Of a stretch of DNA of 9,583 bases, positions 1 to 6,624 are shown one piece after another; positions within the stretch are counted from its first letter, which is position 1; every line of letters begins with the position of its first letter. Location: contig SBHH01000077.1 in the NCBI GenBank assembly GCA_006226265.1, positions 1 through 9,583 of the forward strand, read 5' to 3'. The stretch comes from Alphaproteobacteria bacterium. Its GTDB lineage: Bacteria; Pseudomonadota; Alphaproteobacteria; Sneathiellales; Sneathiellaceae. The notes beneath the pieces were generated by a model. It was not told where the DNA came from and ran no database searches. It saw only the letters and a program-made list of their open reading frames with translations. A program made the translations under genes and the position numbers.

Positions 1-614
1 GCATCCGGATAATCGACCCAGTGATAGAGGCAGCGGCGTTTCAGCGCGTCATGGATTTCGCGCGTCCGGTTCGACGTGATGATGACGATCGGCGGCTCCT
101 CCGCCTTCACGGTGCCAAACTCGGGGATCGTGATCTGAAAATCGGAGAGGACTTCAAGAAGATAGGCCTCAAACGGCTCGTCGGTCCGATCAAGCTCGTC
201 AATCAGCAGAACGGGCGCGCCCTGACCGGTATTTTCAAGGGCGTTCAGAAGGGGCCGCTTGATCAGGAATTTTTCGGAAAAGATATCGCTGCCGAGGGCA
301 TCGCGATTGGCGGTTTCGGTCGCCTCGGCCAAGCGTATTTCGATCATCTGCCGCGCATAGTTCCATTCATAGACGGCGGAACTGACATCAAGCCCTTCAT
401 AGCATTGCAGGCGGATCAAGGGCCGGTTCAGCTGTTCGGCCAGCACCTTGGCAATCTCCGTCTTGCCGACACCGGCCTCACCTTCCAGAAAGAGCGGGCG
501 GCCCATCTTCAGGGAAAGGAACAGAACGGTCGCAAGGCTGCGGTCGGCGACATATTTCGCGTCTTGCAACAGGTCGTGAACGGCGTCAATGGTCTCGGGA
601 AGGTTGTGGGGCAT
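1..614 (-). CDS. coxD: CoxD-like MoxR-family AAA+ ATPase, 3' end beyond left edge
   Basis: Read on the reverse strand, this frame starts MPHNLPETID and stays open for 204 codons to the window edge. The C-terminus (roughly the last third of a family member of about 300 aa) is therefore missing. Visible motifs are Walker A GEAGVGKT (residues 45-52), Walker B VLLIDE (135-140), a sensor-1 Asn in ITSN (179-182), and the LKRRC arginines (191-195) followed by a YHWVDYP segment typical of MoxR/CoxD proteins. In Oligotropha carboxidovorans, CoxD is an ATP-dependent chaperone that helps build the Mo-S-Cu centre of CO dehydrogenase (family knowledge). Here it lies 131 bases downstream of coxM, beyond a terminator-like hairpin, so it may have its own promoter. 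The frame is open upstream of the ATG to a stop near 680 and includes a TTG at 629. Neither start has a clear Shine-Dalgarno, so ATG 614 is chosen because known homologues begin at a similar point. The next gene off the edge is expected to be coxE. Confidence 0.9.
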   Translation of the reverse strand, partial: MPHNLPETIDAVHDLLQDAKYVADRSLATVLFLSLKMGRPLFLEGEAGVGKTEIAKVLAEQLNRPLIRLQCYEGLDVSSAVYEWNYARQMIEIRLAEATETANRDALGSDIFSEKFLIKRPLLNALENTGQGAPVLLIDELDRTDEPFEAYLLEVLSDFQITIPEFGTVKAEEPPIVIITSNRTREIHDALKRRCLYHWVDYPD

Positions 615-641
615 CTTTACGGCATTCAATAGGGTTTCAGG

Positions 642-681
642 TTTATCGGGGGCAGCGTATCGCTATTTTTATCCGGGGGCA
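642..681. repeat. Imperfect direct repeat upstream of coxD
   Basis: TTTATCGGGGGCA (642-654) and TTTATCCGGGGGCA (668-681) are near-identical copies, differing by one inserted C, with starts 26 bases apart. Both lie within about 70 bases upstream of the coxD ATG and downstream of the coxM terminator hairpin. Their position suits a tandem protein-binding site in a coxD promoter, but no regulator can be named and chance similarity is possible. Confidence 0.45.
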
Positions 682-689
682 ATGGCCCG

Positions 690-725
690 AAAACAGGGAA
701 GGGGAAGCCGAACTTCCCCTTCCTT
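690..725 (-). terminator. Rho-independent-type terminator after coxM
   Basis: A perfect 11-bp stem pairs 697-707 (GGAAGGGGAAG) with 713-723 around a 5-base loop at 708-712. It extends to 13 pairs if the G-U at 696/724 and the A-U at 695/725 are counted. Read in the coxM direction, the stem is followed by GTTTTC (694-689), a short U-tract. The plus-strand direction has no T-run after it, so the element appears to act on minus-strand transcription. It starts about 20 bases past the coxM stop. The U-run of only four makes it a moderate rather than strong terminator, so partial read-through into coxD is plausible. Confidence 0.7.
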
Positions 726-745
726 GAACTGAATATGTCAGGCGA

Positions 746-1534
746 TCAGCCTGCGGCGGTAACCGCCCGGGCGGCCATGACCGAAATCAGATGCGAGCGG
801 TAATCCGCCGAGGCATGGATATCGGAATTGAGGCCGGAGGCATCGGTTTTGATGCCGGAAACCGCATCCGCCGCGAAGTTCGAGCCGAGCGCAGCCTCCA
901 TATCCGACTGGCGGAAGACGGAAGGACCCGCGCCGGTGACGGCGACGCGGACGCCACTTGCCGTCTTGGCAACGAAGACCCCGACGAGGGCGAAGCGCGA
1001 CGCCGGGTTCGGGAACTTGGCATAGCCCGCCTTTTCCGGAATGGGGAAAGAGACCTTTGTCACGAGTTCATCGTCTTCCAGCGCCGTCTCGAACAGATCG
1101 ACGAAGAAATCCTCCGCCGAGATGCTCCGCTTGTTGGTATGGACCGTGGCGCCAAGCGCGACCAGCGCCGCCGGATAATCCGCCGCCGGGTCATTATTGG
1201 CGATGGAGCCGCCAATAGTGCCACGGTTACGAACCTGCGCATCGCCGATATGGGCGGCGAGGGAGCCGAGCGCCGGGATCGCGGATTTGACATCGCCGGA
1301 ATTGGCGACCGTGACATGGGTCGTCATGGCGCCGATGGTGAGCTCCGATCCGCTTTTGGCTATGCCTTTCAGCTCCCCGATCGCGCCGAGGTCGACCAGC
1401 TTGTCGACCTGCGACAGCCGAAGCTTCAGGGTTGGCAGAAGGGTCTGCCCGCCTGCCAGGAACTTGTCGTCTTCGCCGAGGGCGGAGGCGGCCTCATTAA
1501 CCCCGGAAGGGCGTTCATAATCGAATGAATACAT
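746..1534 (-). CDS. coxM: CO dehydrogenase-like medium (FAD) subunit
   Basis: This 262-aa flavoprotein subunit of a xanthine oxidase-family hydroxylase passes electrons from the Fe-S subunit to FAD and then to an external acceptor. The N-terminal part matches the FAD-binding domain of molybdopterin dehydrogenases. AGGQT (27-31) is the first FAD-binding loop and TIGG (106-109), followed by SIANNDPAADYP, is the second. The C-terminal 90 or so residues fit the CO_deh_flav_C domain. The frame is open upstream to 1618, but those residues lie inside coxL and look noncoding. The ATG at 1534 is preceded by AGAGGGGA at good spacing and gives MYSFDYERP, the usual family N-terminus. It follows the coxL stop by 13 bases and is the last gene before the hairpin at 695-725. 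The length is slightly under the 280-290 aa usual for CoxM. Confidence 0.93.
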   Translation of the reverse strand: MYSFDYERPSGVNEAASALGEDDKFLAGGQTLLPTLKLRLSQVDKLVDLGAIGELKGIAKSGSELTIGAMTTHVTVANSGDVKSAIPALGSLAAHIGDAQVRNRGTIGGSIANNDPAADYPAALVALGATVHTNKRSISAEDFFVDLFETALEDDELVTKVSFPIPEKAGYAKFPNPASRFALVGVFVAKTASGVRVAVTGAGPSVFRQSDMEAALGSNFAADAVSGIKTDASGLNSDIHASADYRSHLISVMAARAVTAAG

Positions 1535-1540
1535 GTGGGT

Positions 1541-1548
1541 TCCCCTCT
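1541..1548 (-). promoter_or_regulatory. Shine-Dalgarno that fixes the coxM start
   Basis: AGAGGGGA on the minus strand shares its first base with the last base of the coxL TAA (1550-1548) and sits 6 bases before the ATG at 1534. It argues for that ATG over the longer open frame reaching 1618, and implies translational coupling of coxM to coxL. Confidence 0.75.
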
Positions 1549-3899
1549 TAATGTGTGTTGATGGCGCGCCAGACCTTTTCAGGCGTCGCCGGCATGTCAA
1601 TATCCCTGCCGATCGCATTGACGATGGCGTTCATCAGGGCAGCCGGGGCCGCAATGGCGCCCGCCTCGCCGCATCCCTTGACGCCGAGCGGATTGCTGGG
1701 GCAGGGGGTATTTGTGGTGGCGATCCGGAAACTCGGCAGGTTGTCCGCCCGCGGCATGCAGTAATCCATGTAGGAACCGGTCAGGAGCTGGCCGCTTTCC
1801 TCATCATACTGCACCCCTTCCAGAAGGGCCTGTCCGATACCTTGCGCGACACCGCCATGGACCTGTCCCTCGACGATCATCGGATTGATGATATTGCCGA
1901 AGTCATCCGCCGCCGCCCAGTCGACAATCTCGACGACACCGGTTGCGGGGTCGATCTCGACCTCGGCGATATGGGTGCCCGCCGGGAAGGTGAAGTTGAG
2001 CGGATCATAAAAGGCATTTTCCGCCATGCCGGGTTCCAGGTCCGCCGGATAGTTATGCGGCACATAGGCGGCAAAGGCGATCTCGCCCATGGTGAGCTTC
2101 TTGTCCGTGCCCGCGACCGAGAAGACGCCGTGCTCATGCTCGATATCCTCGACCGAGGCTTCCATGAGATGGGCGGCAATCTTCTTCGATTTCTCGACGA
2201 TCTTGTCGACCGCCTTGACGATGGCGGAGCCGCCAACGGCGAGGGAACGCGAACCATAGGTGCCCATGCCGAAGGGAACTTTGTCCGTATCGCCATGCAC
2301 AACCTCGACGCTGTTGATATCGACGCCGAGCTTGTCGGAGATGATCTGCGCGAAGGTGGTTTCATGGCCCTGACCATGGCTGTGACTGCCGGTAAAGACG
2401 GTCACGCTGCCGGTCGGGTTGAAGCGGACTTCCGCCGATTCCCAGAGACCGACCCCGGCCCCGAGGGAGCCGACGGCCGCCGACGGGGCAATGCCGCAGG
2501 CCTCGATATAGGCGGCGCTGCCGATCCCGCGAAGCTTTCCGTTCGCTTCCGACTTCGCTTTCCGGGCGGTGAAACCGCTATAGTCGATCATGTCCTTCGC
2601 CATATTCATGGCCGTGGCATAATCACCCGCATCATAGGTCATTATGACCGGGGTCTCATATGGATAGGCGTCCGAGGGGATGAAGTTCTTCAGCCGGAAC
2701 TCCGTCGGGTCCATATTGAGGTCCCGCGCCGCCGTATCCATGATCCGCTCCACCACATAGGTTGCTTCCGGACGTCCAGCGCCGCGATAGGCATCGACGG
2801 CGGTCGTGTTGGTAAACCCGGCCTGAACCTCGCAATAGATGCTCGGGATCTTGTACTGGCCGCTCAAAAGCGTTCCGTAAAGGTAGGTCGGCACGGCGGA
2901 GGCAAAGGTCGAGAGATAGGCCCCCATATTGGCCTTGGTCGAGACCTTGAAGCCGAGGATTTTGCCATCGGCATCGGTCGCAAGTTCGGCATGAGTGACA
3001 TGATCCCGGCCATGGGCGTCCGTGAGGAAGGCTTCCGACCGGTCCGACGTCCATTTGACGGGACGGTTCACTTTCTTCGCCGCCCAGATGGTCGTCGTTT
3101 CCTCGGCATAGACGAAAATCTTGCTGCCGAAGCCGCCGCCAACGTCCGGGGCGACGACCCGGAGCTTGTTCTCCGGTGCGATCGCGAGGAAGGCGGACAT
3201 GATCAGCCGCGCGACATGCGGATTCTGGCTGGTCGTATAGAGCGTCAACTCGCCCGTACCTGCATCGTAATCGCCAAGCGCGGCCCGCGGTTCCATCGGG
3301 TTCGGGGAAAGGCGGTTGTTGACGAGATCGAGTTTGGTCACATGGGCCGCTTTCGCAAAGGCGGTGTCGGTTGCGGCCTTGTCGCCGAGTTCCCAGTCAA
3401 AGCAGAGATTGCCGGGTGCTTCCTCATGGATTTGCGGTGCGCCGGGCGCAAGCGCCTTGGCGATATTGGTGACGGGGGTGAGAGGCTCGTAATCCACCTC
3501 GATCAATTCTGCGGCATCTTTTGCCTGCTGCAGGGTCTCCGCAACCACGAAGGCGACCTGATCGCCGACATGGCGGACCGCATCGACGGCAAGGCTGTTA
3601 TGCGGCGGGGCCTTGTGCGGCGTGCCGTCCTTGCTGGTGATGCCCCAGCCGCAGATCAGCCCGCCGATCCCGTCGGCGACCATATCCTGGCCGGTGAAAA
3701 TATCTACAACCCCCGGAGCGGCCTTGGCGGCGTTGAGGTCGATCCCCTTGATTTTCGCAAATGCATGGGGCGAGCGCAGGAAATAACCATAGGCCTGTCC
3801 CACCTTGTTCATGTCATCAAGATAATGACCGTTACCGGTAATAAAACGCTGATCCTCCTTGCGCCGGACAGGGGCGCCGATACCATTTTCGACAGACAT
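1548..3899 (-). CDS. coxL: Form II CO dehydrogenase-like large (molybdopterin) subunit
   Basis: This 783-aa catalytic subunit would bind the Mo-molybdopterin cytosine dinucleotide cofactor and face the [2Fe-2S] subunit CoxS. Visible motifs in order: an N-terminal a/b hammerhead region starting [19 protein letters not shown] at 225-228 (a loop near the Mo oxo ligand in the family); VGGGFGSK at 253-260 (cofactor binding); AYRGAGR at 370-376; GQGHE at 509-513 (cofactor binding); and GCGEAG with the catalytic Glu at 745. AYRGAGR is the form II (BMS-clade) signature. Form I enzymes have AYxCSFR, whose Cys binds copper, and no Cys occupies the loop here. The substrate may be CO, oxidised slowly, or another molecule. 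The start is well supported: GGGAGGG lies 6 bases upstream and overlaps the coxS end, with 3 bases between the genes. S-L-M order also fits form II rather than form I (M-S-L). Confidence 0.95.
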   Translation of the reverse strand: MSVENGIGAPVRRKEDQRFITGNGHYLDDMNKVGQAYGYFLRSPHAFAKIKGIDLNAAKAAPGVVDIFTGQDMVADGIGGLICGWGITSKDGTPHKAPPHNSLAVDAVRHVGDQVAFVVAETLQQAKDAAELIEVDYEPLTPVTNIAKALAPGAPQIHEEAPGNLCFDWELGDKAATDTAFAKAAHVTKLDLVNNRLSPNPMEPRAALGDYDAGTGELTLYTTSQNPHVARLIMSAFLAIAPENKLRVVAPDVGGGFGSKIFVYAEETTTIWAAKKVNRPVKWTSDRSEAFLTDAHGRDHVTHAELATDADGKILGFKVSTKANMGAYLSTFASAVPTYLYGTLLSGQYKIPSIYCEVQAGFTNTTAVDAYRGAGRPEATYVVERIMDTAARDLNMDPTEFRLKNFIPSDAYPYETPVIMTYDAGDYATAMNMAKDMIDYSGFTARKAKSEANGKLRGIGSAAYIEACGIAPSAAVGSLGAGVGLWESAEVRFNPTGSVTVFTGSHSHGQGHETTFAQIISDKLGVDINSVEVVHGDTDKVPFGMGTYGSRSLAVGGSAIVKAVDKIVEKSKKIAAHLMEASVEDIEHEHGVFSVAGTDKKLTMGEIAFAAYVPHNYPADLEPGMAENAFYDPLNFTFPAGTHIAEVEIDPATGVVEIVDWAAADDFGNIINPMIVEGQVHGGVAQGIGQALLEGVQYDEESGQLLTGSYMDYCMPRADNLPSFRIATTNTPCPSNPLGVKGCGEAGAIAAPAALMNAIVNAIGRDIDMPATPEKVWRAINTH

Positions 3900-3902
3900 A
3901 GC

Positions 3903-4370
<468 letters not shown>

Positions 4371-4464
4371 TTTTTAATCTCCTCCCCTTGTTTTTTACAT
4401 CGCGAAATGAAGTGGAAATACGGAATTCAGGTTGCAGATAGCTGTGGTCTCAGGATCCCTTTAG

Positions 4465-4511
4465 TTGTCCGGGTTGCGCCGGATAAGTTGCTCTTTTTGA
4501 AGCGGCAACTT
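4465..4511. other. Two adjacent stem-loops in the coxG-coxS gap
   Basis: The first hairpin pairs 4465-4472 with 4479-4486: 8 pairs including one G-U, with core TCCGG/CCGGA and a 6-base loop. The second pairs AAGTTGC (4485-4491) with GCAACTT (4505-4511) around a 13-base loop. The two share two bases (4485-4486), so they compete slightly. Neither is followed by a clear U-tract in the coxG direction, so they do not look like a simple terminator. A role in a leader, in attenuation, or in processing between coxG and coxSLM messages is possible but unproven. The rest of the 4371-4560 gap shows only the coxS Shine-Dalgarno; I see no convincing promoter. Confidence 0.45.
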
Positions 4512-4560
4512 TAGATTTAGCGCACCGCCGGAAACTGTAAAGACTAATCGAACGCGCGGC

Positions 4561-5229
4561 TTAGCGGGCCGCCAGATAATAGAGAATAAGGGCTGCCACA
4601 ATCCCGAGCGGGATGAGAATGGCGGGGCGCATCAGATCTGTCGAGGATGAGGTTTCCGCCTCGGGCGGAGTATCACCAGTCATCGGACTTTCCGTCGGTG
4701 CAATTGGCGTTCCCGCATCGGGCTCTGGCGATTTTGCCGCTTCCGGGGCTGCGGTCTCAGCCGACTGCGCTTCCGCGGCCGCGGCATTGTTGCTGCTCAC
4801 AAGCTCGTTGAACTTGGCAAAGAATTCGCTTGCAAGTTTCTTGGCCGTGCTGTCGATCAGGCGAGAGCCGATCTGCGCCATCTTGCCGCCAACCGAGGCT
4901 TCCGCATTATAGGAAAGAAGAGTACCGCTATCGGTTTCTTTCAGTTGGACATCGGCCGCGCCCTTGCCAAATCCGGCGGCCCCGCCTTTGCCTTCGCCGG
5001 TGATGGTATAACCGTTCGGGGCATCGATATTACTCAGACTGACATTGCCTTTGAAATTAGCTGAAACCGGGCCGACTTTCACCTTGACTGTCGCGGTAAA
5101 GGCCGTGTCACCGTCCTTTTCCACCGACTGGCAGCCGGGGATCGCCTGACGCAGGATTTCCGGATCGTTGAGGGCTGTCCAGACAACATCTCTGGGCGCA
5201 TTTATCAGCTCTTCTCCACTAATTTGCAT
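4561..5229 (-). CDS. coxG: CoxG-like SRPBCC protein with C-terminal membrane anchor
   Basis: This 222-aa protein begins with a full SRPBCC/CoxG domain (about 1-145). The signature run starts MQISGEELINAPRDVVW, followed by DPEILRQAIPGC (22-33) and a Gly-rich segment (GEGKGGAAGFGKG, 78-90). Next comes a low-complexity Ala/Pro/Glu/Ser linker (about 146-199) and one hydrophobic helix (about 202-220, AILIPLGIVAALILYYLAA) at the extreme C-terminus, the layout of a tail-anchored protein. In characterised systems CoxG attaches CO dehydrogenase to the membrane, and recent work on a mycobacterial CoxG describes quinone extraction for electron transfer (family knowledge). GGGAGA stands just before the ATG. 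The gene is on the same strand as coxSLM, 190 bases upstream of coxS and 75 bases after the PAS gene. CoxG usually lies downstream of the structural genes in form I clusters. Confidence 0.88.
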   Translation of the reverse strand: MQISGEELINAPRDVVWTALNDPEILRQAIPGCQSVEKDGDTAFTATVKVKVGPVSANFKGNVSLSNIDAPNGYTITGEGKGGAAGFGKGAADVQLKETDSGTLLSYNAEASVGGKMAQIGSRLIDSTAKKLASEFFAKFNELVSSNNAAAAEAQSAETAAPEAAKSPEPDAGTPIAPTESPMTGDTPPEAETSSSTDLMRPAILIPLGIVAALILYYLAAR

Positions 5230-5304
5230 GAAGTCTCTCCCGCCGGTTTTGTTATCTGTTACCTGAACTTACTCCATCAACAGGGGGGCGACAAGGGGCA
5301 GTCA

Positions 5305-5799
5305 TCAAATTTTCAGGATCGGGCGGTCCATAACACCGGGCCGCACATCGAAGAAGTTGATGCCGGTAATCAACTTGTCAACTTTCTCGCCATCCCCCGA
5401 CATCGGCAGGATAATCCGCTCATAGGCGAGTCGTCTGCCTGATGGGACCTTGACGGTGCTCTTTTTGTAAGTTGGGGCCGCTTGCTTAACAGAGCGTTCA
5501 TATTGCGCCAGAACCTCCTGCCTGTCTTCTTCGTGCAGCACATTCTCGATAAACTGGCCGTTGGCTGCGTGAGGAAAAGCAGGATTGACGACGCTGCCGG
5601 CAAGCCTGATGTAGTAACGCGGCCTTTCGTCGAGAACATCGATCAGGATTATATGGCGCAGGCATTGCGGAATATCGACCGGATTGAAATGCTGCCGCAA
5701 TGGAATAGGGCGGTTCTTCCGGATAACGCCCCAATAGTTGATCAGGTCAATCAAAACGGGCGTTTGAATTCGGGCTAGTAATTCTGGCAGATCGGTCAT
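5305..5799 (-). CDS. Stand-alone PAS-domain protein (PAS_5-like)
   Basis: This 164-aa soluble protein has no visible output domain, membrane segment or signal peptide. The layout resembles the alphaproteobacterial PAS_5 family: an N-terminal helix with LINYWGVIRKNRPIP (19-33), then FNPVDIPQCLRHIILIDVL (38-56), then a PAS core with YYIRLAGSVV (62-71), a helical stretch (about 84-107) and terminal strands RRLAYERIILPM (122-133) and LITGINFFDV (143-152). PAS domains sense small ligands, redox state or light, or mediate dimerisation; the ligand cannot be told here. The gene ends 75 bases upstream of coxG on the same strand, so it could be co-transcribed with the cox cluster. No good Shine-Dalgarno precedes the ATG at 5799. 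Upstream is the divergent AT-rich region. Function is unknown; a sensor role for the cox genes is inference. Confidence 0.78.
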   Translation of the reverse strand: MTDLPELLARIQTPVLIDLINYWGVIRKNRPIPLRQHFNPVDIPQCLRHIILIDVLDERPRYYIRLAGSVVNPAFPHAANGQFIENVLHEEDRQEVLAQYERSVKQAAPTYKKSTVKVPSGRRLAYERIILPMSGDGEKVDKLITGINFFDVRPGVMDRPILKI

Positions 5800-5869
5800 T
5801 CAGGGACACTCAGGATGCGAAACATACGGGTTTCTTATATTAGATAATCTGGCAACGCAATAATTTATT

Positions 5870-5892
5870 ACACCAATTGGTAGTTTTGGTGT
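5870..5892. promoter_or_regulatory. Palindrome and inverted repeat in divergent promoter region
   Basis: ACACCAA (5870-5876) and TTGGTGT (5886-5892) form a 7-bp inverted repeat with 9 bases between. Nested in it is the perfect 10-bp palindrome ACCAATTGGT (5872-5881). It stands centrally in the 210-base AT-rich region between the divergent PAS and Panacea genes, where an operator for either would lie. A second small palindrome, AGATAATCT, is at 5842-5850. No cognate regulator can be named. Confidence 0.4.
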
Positions 5893-5948
5893 GAGGGCTT
5901 GGGAAACAGCAGGAATATATGCCCGATGGTTTGCGAATTAAGAGGAGA

Positions 5949-5978
5949 TTAACCATTCCTGACTATAGTTTTTATAAA
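5949..5978 (+). promoter_or_regulatory. Possible sigma-70-like promoter for the Panacea gene
   Basis: TTAACC (5949-5954) and TATAAA (5973-5978) are separated by 18 bases and lie 32 bases before the ATG at 6010. The -35 matches the consensus at four of six positions. The AT-rich setting makes chance matches likely, and TATAGT at 5964-5969 is a competing -10. Confidence 0.3.
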
Positions 5979-6009
5979 GCCAAACCAGGTAAAAAGCGAG
6001 ACGTCAGAA

Positions 6010-6621
6010 ATGCGGCCAGCCATTCGATCCACCTTTGATATCCTTCACTGGATGACAGCCCGCGCGGCAAGCTCGGGACGGAAACTCGACAAGGCCTTCA
6101 TCCTGAAAATGCTGTATTTGTGTCAGGCTTTTTACGGGGCGGTGCATGACCGGCGCAAATTGATGCCCGCAACCTTTCTTGCAACCGGTGCCGGACCGAT
6201 AGAGCCGGATGTCTATCTCGCCCTCGAAAATAACTTCGTCTTGAGCGAAGCCGTCGCCCCGTCTGCAGAAGTCGAGAAGTTTCTTTCTTCCGTCTGGGGC
6301 ATGTTCCAGGATAGAAGCGCGGATGAACTCGATATGGTCTTGTCGAAAGACACGGCGCTTGCTGCTGCGAAGGCACGCGGGCGTAATTCCGAAATCCGCT
6401 TGGAAGAGATGGCTAAAACATACAAGAACGGCTTTCCATCGAGCTTTGCGGAGGACAGTGCCTTTGCATCTACTCGAAAGGAGTTTGAAACTGGCCGTTC
6501 CAATCTGGAGGCCGCACCGAATTCAGCGCAGGAAGTCCGCTTTACTGCTGATGGCCGCTCCGTCACCAAATGGACGCCCTCGCGCCGTGTCGTGACGCGC
6601 CGACCTTCAGTCGTCAATTGA
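6010..6621 (+). CDS. Panacea-domain (DUF4065/SocA-like) protein, orphan
   Basis: This 203-aa soluble protein has an N-terminal half (about 8-75) that follows the Panacea pattern: a helix with FDILHWMTARAA (9-20), then KAFILKMLYLCQAFYGAVHD (28-47), which matches the family's K-hh-KhLYhhQ-hYhA core, then a segment with GAGPIEPDVYLALEN (60-74), equivalent to the usual YGPVVPxVYxxF. The remainder is predicted helical, then disordered with a basic tail (SRRVVTRRPSVVN). Panacea proteins include SocA, an antitoxin and protease adaptor in Caulobacter, and many antitoxins that neutralise varied toxins (family knowledge). Here the gene lies alone: the PAS gene is divergent and the antiporter gene convergent, with a 3-base gap. 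No toxin-like ORF is seen within about 200 bases. The Shine-Dalgarno is weak (AAAAAGCGAGAC). The call rests on motif resemblance only; it may be a housekeeping or adaptor member. Confidence 0.68.
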   Translation: MRPAIRSTFDILHWMTARAASSGRKLDKAFILKMLYLCQAFYGAVHDRRKLMPATFLATGAGPIEPDVYLALENNFVLSEAVAPSAEVEKFLSSVWGMFQDRSADELDMVLSKDTALAAAKARGRNSEIRLEEMAKTYKNGFPSSFAEDSAFASTRKEFETGRSNLEAAPNSAQEVRFTADGRSVTKWTPSRRVVTRRPSVVN

Positions 6622-6624
6622 CAG

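Noticed and set aside
21..632. A 203-codon plus-strand frame at the left edge
   Set aside because: The reverse strand encodes an unmistakable AAA+ ATPase with Walker A and B motifs across the same stretch.
1535..1618. Extended coxM start at 1618
   Set aside because: The extra 28 residues overlap the coxL 3' end, look non-coding and precede a good Shine-Dalgarno and the family-typical MYSFDYERP start.
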